DNA of 64,000 nt from Dirofilaria immitis (taxonomy: Eukaryota; Nematoda; Chromadorea; Rhabditida; Onchocercidae). Below, in pieces: positions 51,053 through 62,700 of this stretch. The notes below the pieces were generated by a model. That model made no database searches. It worked only from the letters and a program-made list of their open reading frames with translations, and had not been told where the DNA came from. Location of the stretch: NCBI GenBank assembly GCA_024305405.1, contig JAKNDB010000098.1, positions 3,467,501-3,531,500 of the forward strand. The letters are read 5' to 3'. The position numbers and the translations under genes are program-made. Each line of letters starts with the position of its first letter. Positions within the stretch are counted from its first letter, which is position 1.

Positions 51053-53552
51053 TCAAACATTTAATGAATAGAATGATCCACCTGATGTTGTTCGACTCGT
51101 TGAAGGACCTGGTGAATCATCCCTATATCCACTATGCGAAGAACTCCAGAAACTTTCCTGTGGTCTTCTACATCGAAAGTTTTCGCTAAAAAGAATAAAA
51201 ATAACCAACGTAGTTAACAGATTCTTAGCAAACTGATTATTAATAAACTTCAAAATATCGATTGCGCTTTACTCATTTTTCTTTTTTAAAAGGATGAACA
51301 AACAAACCTGTTTTGACTTCTACCATACAAATAACCAGCTAAGCCACCTAATCCAAGACCCGAAAAGAAACCAGGTCCACTGGATTGAGATTGTGAACCG
51401 GATGGACCATAAAAAGATTCTTCGTATGTAGGAGGTGCATCAAATGGACGCGTAAAGCTCTTGAAACCTGGCGGTGGTGGTCCTCCTGGTGGAGGCTGTG
51501 GTCCCTGATCCCAACCCCAGCCTGAAGAATGATTTACAAAGATTAGTTTGCTTATCATATTGAAATACTCATTCTTCAGAAAGAAAATGAATATTTGGTA
51601 AGGGCTACTATTTAATGAAGAATGATATTACATAATACTTATAATTCATAATATTTGAGCTGTAAGAACTTGAAGAATTTCAAAATTTTTCCCCTTCTCT
51701 ATCACATTTAAAAATAGTGAATAAGGAATCAATGGCTGATTATAAATAAACAGTATAGTCAAGTTTTACATAACTACATGAAGCTTTTATACGCCTTATT
51801 TCCCTTTATCAAAAACATGGCTTTCTGCGACCGCTTTATTCATGAAATCCAGTGGTGATACATAATGGCAATCATATATTTATAAAATGAAGCGAAAAAA
51901 TATTTCGAAAAAATTAAAAATTGATTACCACTGCGACGTGTCCTGCCATCACCAGTCGTAGACTGCGCACAACTGAAGTAGACTAATAACAAGAATAAAA
52001 GCAAAATGATCACGGTGGAAAGTGTTAAAGAACCAAATCTGAAATGATTAATGGGAAATTAAAATCAAAATTTCAAAATCTTAGTAGCTGCATTATAATT
52101 ATGCTAAGTATGAGAATCGCTAAAAAATATCACCGAATATTATTTCTGAAAAAATGAAGCCAAAAACATTTTTATAAAATGTGAAGCCAAAAACATATTT
52201 ATAAATAAAATACTTACTCATTATCTTTCTCATATGAAGGCGCACTTGGTACTTTTTGCCCTTATCATAATTGTTCCGCCCTTCTTGACTATATTCCAGA
52301 TTATATTTCAACTACAAAAATATTATTCGAACGTATCACATTAAAATTTAATTTATTGAGAATGAATTTTGAATTACTGGAATCATGTAATTTAATAGGC
52401 ATTATCGTTTGCAATGAATAGCACTCATATAAATCAACAAATATCACATTGTTTTCCATTATTTAAATTACTTATTTAATTTAGCCTAATATATTTCATA
52501 TGTTAGAGCTAATGCAAATCATCCTGTTCATAAAGACATATCAAGGAACAATAACAATTATATGCAAATGAAATTTTGTTCAAAAAAATAAATTGTAACT
52601 TACGCCACAAGAACCTCGCAAAATGTACGGATCATCTGGATAATCATATCCTTCACAAGATATGCGAATCTAGAAAAAATAATTCATGGTCAGATTTTGG
52701 TCAATCAGATCTAATTTTGAAGTCTTATTATTTTCGAACAGTCTTGTCAGGCATGAGAATTAATTTTTAAAAACATCAGAAGAAGTTATGCGGAAAAATT
52801 GATCGGAACTTATGACCAGCATTTTAGATAGTCAGTATATCAATCATGAAAAATTTACTTTGCCAAATTCATATTGATTGCTCATTTCCGCTTTACACTC
52901 CCATTGGACATCATTGCCGTCATAACCCCTATTGTAGCACTGCACAACCTGAAAATATAAGTGGAGCATTTTAAAAACAAAAATTATGAACAACATAATT
53001 TAGTAGGATATCTAATAGCTAAATCTAATCAACGTAGGATTGTGCGACTATCAACATTAAAGCATGCAAAACTATGAAATTTACTACGTCATCACAAAAT
53101 TATCACAATTTGTACATACCCTCGGTTCAAACTTTCCCTTCGCTGACCCGCCGACACACTGAATTTGTGGGATTGGAGCAGATCTTCGTCCTGTTGTATA
53201 CGCATCTCGATATAATGTTAGTGTTGTAACATCGATCAAACGAACTTTTTCTGAACTCTCTGAAAAACTCGGAAAAGTTTTTCGAAGCAAAACTATTTAT
53301 TCATAAGCATTTTTCAATATTTATCTCTCTATCCTTATTTGTGATTTTATAAATGTCCAATTTCAAATCCTTAAAATTTTTTGTCTTATTGACTTTCGAA
53401 TAATAAAAATCCAACAACAAATGAAAAATTATCTTTATATAATTGTTCATACAATGAAAGTGTGATAATTGCTGATATAATTTCAATAACTTACCACATA
53501 AATTAACAATACCAATCAAAATTATGATATGTAGTTTGTACCACCAAAACAT
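51053..53552 (-). CDS. SARAF: SARAF homologue (store-operated Ca2+ entry regulator)
   Basis: ER membrane protein that promotes slow inactivation of STIM/Orai calcium entry (family knowledge). Eight exons: 53495-53552, 53120-53259, 52859-52948, 52604-52669, 52218-52311, 51929-52038, 51308-51521, 51053-51185. Order: signal peptide (MFWWYKLHIIILIGIVNLCG); lumenal domain with LIDVTTLTLYRDAYTTGRR, APIPQIQCVGG, VQCYNRGYDGNDVQWECK and CEGYDYPDDPYILRGSCG; one TM segment (TVIILLLFLLLVYF). The cytosolic tail is Pro/Gly/Ser-rich, with PPPPGFKSF, a PPTY motif and GPGFFSGLGLGGLAGYLYG, ending SFYSLNV. All junctions are in phase except that exon 5 needs one extra T at 52253-52257 (plus strand). The family match is close along the whole length. 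Confidence 0.93.
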
Positions 53553-55057
53553 TTAAATTCTGAAAATTAATTCTAAATACAAATAGATGCAATCAAAAAA
53601 CAACAAAATATTTAATTAACAATACTTACTATTTTATTTTATTACTTACAAAATAAATCACGTCTAATTTCATTTTTAACAAAAAATTTTGCACTAAATG
53701 AATGATGCAAAGAATAATTCCATAAAATAACAAATGGAATTCCAATCCCTCGTCAGTTTTCACATCGCAATAAATATGTTAAATCATGGAAATCAGTAAA
53801 ACACCAGCAACTACCATCTAACGAAACAGCTAATAACACATCGCACTGGCAGCCTGCCAATACAACGGCTTACTCCGCAGTTAATTTGTTTCATGTAAAG
53901 AATGAGTTGTCTTACTGTAGTATACAGTAAGACGGTGCCATCACAGTACAGTATTCACTATAGTGTTAAGATGTGTATTTTGAGATTGGATATGACTGTT
54001 TAGCATAAATGTGAGGAAACAAAAGTCATTTCGAAGGATAACTAGCAAAACATCCACTAAACGGTCATAAATTTACCCTATTTCCTCGTTATCCGGTAAA
54101 TAATATATATGTAAGGAATTAAAGGAGCCGAGAATTGCAACAATACTAATTTGATAGAAACAGCGAAAAATTAATTTGCAAGCAATTAACAACGAAGATT
54201 GCGAAGGAAAAAATTTAGCAGTAATAACAGTTTCTAAAATATTGATTGTTTTAATTTTTTTTATCAAAACGAATAATTATGATTTTATTTTGTTTAGAAA
54301 ATACATATTATAAATGATTTTAATTTTTAACAAATCAATTAACGTAAAAATATTTTTACTTAAGTAGTATTTATCACTGATAACTTTAACAAAACATATA
54401 TTTCTTCCGATTGACAAAATATTAAGATTTCAATTTGTAATAAATGTTTGAAAAATTGTGATTTAGTTTCGAGGTTGTTTAACATCAATACAATAGCATT
54501 CATTTATTTTGAGCATATCATTTACAACGAGCGGTTTTTCAAATTGATTTTTATTATTACATATGTGATACTAACTATACATCACTGTTACGGTGCATTC
54601 TTTCAAAACTCGTTTACGGTTTCTGAAATTACAAAATATAAACTTTGACATAAACAAAGTTACAAAAAAAAACAATAAGAAAAATTGTAAACTAAATGAA
54701 TGTTAAATAAAAAAAAATGATTTAATCATTATTTGATTATGAATTTCTTCTCATAAAGCATAAAAAGCATCTCCTTTAATCCTCATTTTTATGTTCTCAT
54801 TTTTTAGAATTCATATCAAAAATGCATCATTCTAATTTTTAAAAATGATTTCGTTACATATATGCTTAGAATGGATGATTCTGCTAAACATTAGAATTGC
54901 TGATATGATAAAAATTAACAAATATATTTTAAAACTTGAAAAATTTTCCTTCACCATAAAATATGATCAAAAATTTTATAAAATATGAAATTATCAAAAA
55001 ATGAAATGGATTTTTTATTAAATTTAAAAATCTTTTTATTTTATTTTTTTAAAAAAT
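53553..55057. other. SARAF upstream region and gene-free interval
   Basis: It contains the probable SARAF promoter. I see no conserved coding sequence. A 66-codon plus-strand frame at 54448 lacks protein-like features or splice context. Confidence 0.45.
53909..53933. other. 10-bp stem hairpin near SARAF 5' end
   Basis: GTCTTACTGT (53909-53918) and ACAGTAAGAC (53924-53933) pair perfectly around AGTAT. It lies about 360 bases upstream of the SARAF start. The flanking sequence repeats CAGTACAGT-like words. Confidence 0.8.
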
Positions 55058-56016
55058 TCATACTCTGAGTGCAAACAGCGGTTCGAAGAAATAAAAGGGA
55101 TTATCGATATTACTCGGTAAAAATCCTGGCCGAAAATTACCACGACCAGAAACAAGTAAACCACCAGATGGTCTCAAATATACCGTTTTTGGTGGTTGAG
55201 CAAAATATTCATTTTCGGCATCTACTATCTGCAAAAAAAAGAGTAAAATTAAAAAAAAATCCATCGATAAGGAATTTAAATAAAATTTAATAATTCATTT
55301 AATTGTTTAATTATATTTTATTATTATTTAGAAAATTAATTTTTGCTTTTTATTATTTCATCATTATTATTCTTTTTAATATATTTTTCATTTCTTCTTT
55401 TAAAAAATAAAAACTAAAAAATTTATAAAAATAATTGTAACTATCGTTCCCTGTCAAAAATGATAAATTGATCATTTTTATGATTGATTGCGAATTGATC
55501 ATAACATTTAATAATAATTTTTGTACTTTTGAAATGAATATGTTACGTGAAATAAAAGCATCTAATTATATATCCTAATCAAATTGATGATAAGTGATTA
55601 TTTCATCATTTTTAATGCAGATGTTTATCATTGCAGCATAGTAATTAAATTAGTCATAATAGCTAATAGATTAACGGAATTTTGAGAAAAGTACAAGATT
55701 CGTCATCTATTTTAAAATCTTTTATGATTCAAAATTAGTTGATTGATAAGTTGCAATTTAAATTTGATTAATTATAATCTTGCTTGAAACTTATTATCAA
55801 ATAATCTATGTTATTAAATTCTTCTAATTCTCTCAAACTATTTTGTTCAACTTCCGCATTAGTGAAATGTTTACTCAAATTTTTTAAATTGATAAAAACT
55901 TGTCGAATTAAAAAAAAAATAAAAAAGCTGTTGATACAAACCTGTTGATGTAAATTTAGGACAAATATAACGAGTACAGGAAGGCGTAGTAGTGATAGCA
56001 AAGTACCATAAATCAT
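55058..56016 (-). CDS. Small secreted protein, 81 residues, two exons
   Basis: Exon 1 (55942-56016) encodes a signal peptide (MIYGTLLSLLRLPVLVIFVL NLHQQ). Exon 2 (55058-55228) begins IVDAENEYFAQPPKTVYLRP and ends NPFYFFEPLFALRV before TGA. The junction is in phase zero with a CAG/GTTTGT donor and TTTGCAG acceptor. The likely cleavage is near VDA-EN. There are no cysteines in the mature part, which has a Gly/Arg patch (SGRGNFRPGF). I recognise no family. It could be a cuticle-associated, antimicrobial or peptide precursor; the single-Arg sites do not make a clear neuropeptide array. ATTTTATAG about 31 bases upstream of the ATG could accept a spliced leader. Confidence 0.55.
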
Positions 56017-56092
56017 TGCTTGTAATTGTAATATTATTTATCGTAACTATAAAATATATTTTTAACAAAAATAATAATCTAACTATTTGCAT

Positions 56093-59000
56093 AAATAAAT
56101 AATATTTTGATGAAAAATTTATGCTAAAAATAAATAATGAAATAGAAAAAATTTTAGCAATTTTATGTTTGTAAAAATTGATTCGTTCTTATTTTAACAA
56201 TAAAATATATAAGACGAAATTATTTTTGGATAGATAAAAAAAGAAATTTCGTTTAATTATCAAAGTTATCCGTAAATGTAAGATAGTTAATTTCAGTGAA
56301 ATTATTTTTGGCTAAAAAAAAATTTTGTTTAATTATCAAAGTTGTCCATAAATGTAAGATAGGCGGATTGCTGCAAAAATAAAATAAAAAATAAAAAGAA
56401 TAAAAATGAATTTCTATTGAGAAAAAAAAATAGGATTAATTAGCGAAAGAGCAGACTAATTAGCCAAACAAACTATTTCAAATTTTCTCTCTAATTTCTC
56501 TTTTCTTTCTTTTCTTTTTTTTTTAAAAAGAAATTTTAGTTTAAATAATTTAAATGCATTTTCTAATGGTTCGTTTATTTCATAGTTTGTGATGTAAATC
56601 TAATGTAATTTGTAGAAATAACAATTGTATTAAAGAAAGCAATATAATTGTAATTAATTTAAATACATTTCATATGGTTCGTTTATTTCATAATTTGTCA
56701 TATAAACCTAATATAATAGTAGAAATAACAATATTCCATAAAATCTTCTGAATAATAATTTTTCTTGAAAAAGAGATTTTAAATGTATATAAAGAAATTA
56801 ATGATCATATTCATTCACTTTTTAAAAGAAAAAAGCAGCTCTCTGTGTGAAATGGATGAAAGAAGAGCGAAATGATGAAATGATTTCGAAACATGAAATT
56901 TTAAGTTTCATTTTTGATTCGTTTCTTACACTTGTCGTTTTATTGCTACAAATAAAATAGAAAAAAAAATTTTTTTTATGATTCATTTCTTCATCATTTA
57001 CCACTTTTATTATTTCATTTCATTTGTAAATAAATCATTTCTTCGAAAGAAAGATAATAAAGCAAAATGAGAAATTCATGCATAAAAATAATAATTATGA
57101 AATATATAATTTTATCTAATGGAATAAATTATATCCTCTATTTGATTATAGCAATTTATAAATTTACTGCAAATATCATTTAATCAAATATTCAAAAACT
57201 AATAATTCATTTAAGAATCAATATATGAATTCAGATTCATCATATACTATAATCGGTATGATTAATCGATTATTCTCAAATATCATTTATTCAAATATTC
57301 GAAAAAAATTGTTTATTTAAGAATCATTATATAAGTTCAGATTCACTATATAGATTATTATAATTGGATTCAATTAATTGATTGTTTTCAAATATTCAAG
57401 AAAAGTAATTTCATTCATGAATTAGTGTATAAATTTAGATTCATTCCGTAGATTACTGTAACTGGATGCATTCCATAGATTACTGTAATTATTTACCATA
57501 ATCGATCATTACATGCATGTATTATATATACACATATATACGATAATACAGAATTCTACTCTTCCCTGTATTCTAAAAACAATCTAAAAAAAACTAAATA
57601 ATTTTAATATATCTGAAAAAAAAATGACATGAAGCTATCGTTCTCACAAAAATGTCACCATAATTTTATTAAATTAACCATCTGATACATTCATTTTTAA
57701 TTTCGCAAAATTACAAAAAAAAGAATAATAATAAAATATCTGATAAATAGGCAAGGAATACATTTTATTGCTTTATATATTTCGTTTTAGTTAAAAATTC
57801 AAGCATTATTGATAAGACAAGCATTTAAAAATCCAAAAATTTATTGAATTTAAAAATGAATTTATATTTTGCAGCATAAGAATTATTATAAAATAAATTT
57901 TTTTATTTTCCATTGAAAAATTTTTATTAAAATGTTTCGTTTATTTGCTAACTTCATTGATCATTATCTTTTATTACGAAATGCATTGAAAATGTTAATC
58001 TTATCGAGAATATGCGTTAAATTATTTGCTTCATCTTGATCATGCATTATTTATCTCGAAATATGTATGTGAAATTATTATTTCATCAATTTTTTACTTT
58101 GGCAATCTTTCTTTTTTAACCTTTTATTTTGAAATAACGAAGAGAAAACTTCATGATTACTTCATGATAATAAAAAGAAAAAAATTCAAATTTAAATTTG
58201 AGACAAATGTAAACGTTATAAAAGATAACAAAACAAACATTTAACAGTGAACAAGAAAACATATATATTCAAAAGATCAAAGAAAAGTATGAAAACAAAA
58301 AATCAAATGCAAATAACGAAATCCAAAAATGAAATAACTAATTCGTATATCAATTGAAAACTCAATAATTCAAGCCAACTTATATATCGGAATTTCCATC
58401 TATCACTAAATTTGCTAATATTACAAGATAGAATCGTAAAATTACCAATATGTCTTCTGTTGGCCAATATCATATTATCTAAGTAATTGTTGAATTCATT
58501 CGGCTCCGACTAAGAAAAATGAAGACTAATAAAATTGATATTATTTATAACTATAAGAAAAAATCGATATTATTCGTCTAATAATCAATATCATATGCCT
58601 GATACATTGCATAACATTCACGAATATCTCTTCGACTATCCAATATCGTATCATGTAACTAACTTTTGAACCCATTTTGAACTTTAGCCAAGAAATGGAA
58701 TGAAAATAATTACTATACATTTTTTATTTAAATTTTTACTATTGCCATCGATATGTCAGTAATAATATATATAGTCGATTAAATTTTCTAAATATAAAAT
58801 GTCATTAAATTTAGTATTTCCATTAATTCGATTACCATAAAACTTATCCGTGCTGAAACAGCGTATTGCATTGCTAAATTGCATATAGCAGTCATGCGAC
58901 AGTTACCGTAAGCTACACAAAGCAACAAGAATAATATTTCTCCGCAGAGGAGGCTTCGATTATTAGTTTTTTTTGATACTGACTAAATTATTTCACCTAT

Positions 59001-59700
59001 ATCTGTTTCATATAGATACCATATTCTGATATAATTATATTTCATATGAATACCATAATCTGATATTTGCATTTAGCTATCAGTTTGTTGATATTTCATT
59101 TTGAAATATTTTTATTAAAAATTTCTTATAGTATTAAAAAAATTAGATTTGGCACTATCAATTGGAAAATTTAGAAATACATTTCCTTACACTCAATTGG
59201 TTGTTGTTTGTTTTTAAGATCCTCGTAAAATTGTAATTATGTGGATTATTTAACTGTGAGAATTGAAATTAAAAACAGTTTTCCTTTATTTAATGCTATT
59301 AAATTAATTGTACATCAAGATTGTCATATATTGAATTACGATAACTTCAAATGTCATACTGCTATCTCATGCGTATATTATGAACGTTATATGTTTCTTC
59401 AAGAAAAACTTTGATACTACTTAAACTTCAAGTAATATTTCTTAAACATTACTTGAAATTTAAGCTATCACGATTTAGATGTACATAATGAAATTAATAA
59501 CGCTGAACAAAGACTGAATCTCAGCTAATAAAATTAATTCTAGTTTTTTTGGAATGTAGTTGGATTAAAGTTTTAGTAATAGTTTCTTTCCAAATAGAAC
59601 TAAGAAAACTCTATATAATTTAGAGAAAAATCAATATAATTCTATACAATTTAGACTATGATACTTTGTTTGTTACAAAATTGGTAAATTGAAATATTAT
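56093..59700. other. Long gene-free interval
   Basis: Very AT-rich sequence with no reading frame that looks like protein. It contains a duplicated stretch at 56300-56360 (AATTATCAAAG words), the tandem repeat at 57172-57470, and a slightly less AT-rich patch at 58850-58960 (CTCCGCAGAGGAGG) of unknown meaning. Confidence 0.5.
57172..57470. repeat. Tandem repeat, about 105-112 bp
   Basis: CAAATATCATTTA.TCAAATATTC marks units at about 57172 and 57277, and a more diverged third unit begins near 57389. All contain AGATTCA and a GATTA(T/C)(T/A) run. Confidence 0.7.
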
Positions 59701-59797
59701 TTTATTGAATTTCTGTTTCAGAGATAGAGAATTCGAAGTTGATTTGAAGATGTTCTTATTTAAAAATTATTTGAATTTGTTTCTAATTTTTAAGGAA

Positions 59798-62700
59798 ATG
59801 ACTGATATAAGAAATGAGAACCAAGGAGAAGGTGGAGAAACGGAAGAGCAAAATGAAGAAGAGGTGTATGATGATGAAGCATATGAAAAATTATTTCCGA
59901 ACTGAAGAAAATCGTAAGCTTTCCTTCATACTTTCGACAAGGTGTTTATGTTATTTCTCTATATTTTGTTATAATTTCGTGATAGTAACACTAAAGCATA
60001 ACATGCATAGCAAATTTGTTGCAGGTAGAAAATTCACCGAAGGATTATAGTAATCGTATGAAATTGATTGAGGCTTTACGTCGCAGTGGTGAGCTTGAAG
60101 CGGTTCGGGAACAACGGGAATGTATATCAGCATCATATACAATGCCTCCCAATTTCTGGTTGGAATGGATTGAGTTAGTTTTACTTTGGAAAAGTGATCA
60201 AGAATTTTACAGTGTTTTACCATATTTTCTCGAAATGTCTCGAGTTGTTTCGAAATTAATTGGAATATGATTCCTCGTTAAAATCAGTAGGAAATTTACT
60301 TATATCCACATCACGAGAAAAGCAAAAATAGAGAAGCCTGAACAAGAAAATATAAAATCTTTACGATGTGCATACGATTCATTTTAATGTCAATTTTATT
60401 TAGTATTGTTATAGAGACGAAAAATCAGCAGGAAGTGACAAGAATCGAATTAAAAGTCTTTTCAAACGTGCAGTTCGGGATTTTCACAGTCCAGAAGTAT
60501 ATCTGGAATATGTTCAGTGGGCCTGCGGCATATCTCTCGAATTCGCCAGAGAGGTAACAGTAACATCCTGATATCCTTACTGTATTGTCAGTCTAGAAGT
60601 ATTAATTTTATAAAGAAATAAAGTAGCAGATTTTTTGACAATTTTTTTACTAATATCTAGATTATTAGGTACACATGCCCTTTAACTGGAAATAAGAGTA
60701 CAACTACACCGCATGCATAATTTCCTAAAAAAATTGGTATATCGTTTAGCAGTAAATATGCCATCGAATTATTCTGTGCACTCAGAGCTGGTGAAGTTGA
60801 TAATGTATGCTTAAGCGAACAAAGACGTGATATTGTTTCGTGGAATGCTATTAGAAATAGAAGTTAATTCCAGTTATGATATGAAATGAGAAATTTATGG
60901 TATTTTGATGTATAGAAATATTTAGAAAATGGAGGAAGCGGTGACAAAAATAGGTTTACGAGCGGATTGCGCTTCTTTGATTTGGAATATTTATTTGGAT
61001 TTTGAAAAAATGATTTTGAATTCGATGGTTGGTGCAGAAAATGAAAAACAGAGGAAACTTGTGGAATCACTTTATGGGCGATTCCTTCATATACCACATC
61101 TGGGTCTACAAGAGTCATGGAATGAATATAAAGCATTTGCAGGTAATTTTGATTATTTTAGTTTACCCCACTGACTATTTCTTTCTAAATTAATTGCTGA
61201 AACGGCTTATTTTTTGAGCATAATATTATTTGCTCGCATTCCATCTGTATTATTGATGGAAACTAACTTTTTATGGCAATTTTTTCAGTTTTTTTCCAAA
61301 ATTATCAATTTGACAAAGATATATAGTTGAAATTATCTCTCCATTTTTTCTTTTACCACTTTACAAAATGTTTAAGTTAGTTTTTTTTTTTTTTTTTTTT
61401 ATCTACAACAGCATCATACTACGATAGTATTAGAGGAAATTGCATTAAAAAATTGAATTTGCGATTAAACCTCTTACCAGTATCGAAAATAAGCTATTGG
61501 TGAACATTACTGTTTTTAGATGGTGAAGAGTCGGAACAGATTCATGAGACGTTTGAAAGGTCAGCTACACGTATGGCAGATATTAATGAATTTGAAGAAC
61601 GTCTTCAATGCGCTATGGAAGAAAATGAAAAGTTATCTATTTTGATGGAATATATAGCCTTCGAAATGCAAAGTAACTTTTCGATTTTATTTTCCTGATC
61701 AGTTCTTCTTTATCTTCCTTTATCTTATTTAAATCAATATTTGAGAAGAATTATCGGAAGTATACATTTATCAACAAATCGTACATTATAGCGGACGATT
61801 TGCCGAGAATTCAGATGATTTTTGAAAGGGCACTTTGCACTCTTGCTGCTTTTCCAAATTCTGATCTCTGGTTACAGTATTGTAATTGGTTGGATGCTAC
61901 GTTGAAATTATCACAGGTTAGAGAAATTTCGATGTTGCTCTTTTGTTTTGATTTGATTCCTCTGCTCATTTATGTATAATAATTTACTCTCTCCAACTTA
62001 TCACTCTTGTTATTTCAGTGCATTTACGAATATCTAGTACTGATATTAAGGAACGTTGTTTCATCTTTCTTGCAAAACACGTATGCATAAATTTAAGGTT
62101 TCGGTAGATGTATATGCACGTTCTGTATGTCACGCACCAAGCTCGGCGCTCTGGCAGCAATACTTTTCGGCACTCGAACGATCGAATGCTTCTCCTCAAG
62201 AAATTGATGCTAAATGGCCAGATGCTCGAAATGCAATAACAACACAAGAAGAGGGATTCTTTCTTTATCGTACTTATATATATTTGCTTCGACGACGTAT
62301 TGCCAAGCAAGGTATACTTTTTCATTTTAGTTTCATCTATTAGTAGATATTTTAATGGATTTTCGCTTTCATTGTTTTTAGAAAAATTTTATATAAGGGT
62401 ACCTTGAACTTTAAACTCTTCTGCTAAATTTTGATTTGTTAATAGTAATGAATTTTTCACTTAAATTCTTCGCTGATCGTTTTTCATAATTTTATGTAAT
62501 ATGTTTCATTCCTATAGGTAGCGATGATTATACTTCTGTGTTAGAAAAATTCGATGAAGGTGCAGCTTTTCTAGCCGAGAAATTTGGTTCTCATTGGGAT
62601 AGCCCAAAAGCACAATATCGTAAAAACCATGCTCTTTTTTATATACATTGGCAAAACAGCCTGAAAAAGGTTTTTCTTTTAAATTTTGTAAAGTAATTTT

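Noticed and set aside
58850..58960. GC-richer patch with CTCCGCAGAGGAGG as an RNA gene
   Set aside because: I could not fold it into a tRNA, snRNA or spliced-leader RNA and saw no box elements.
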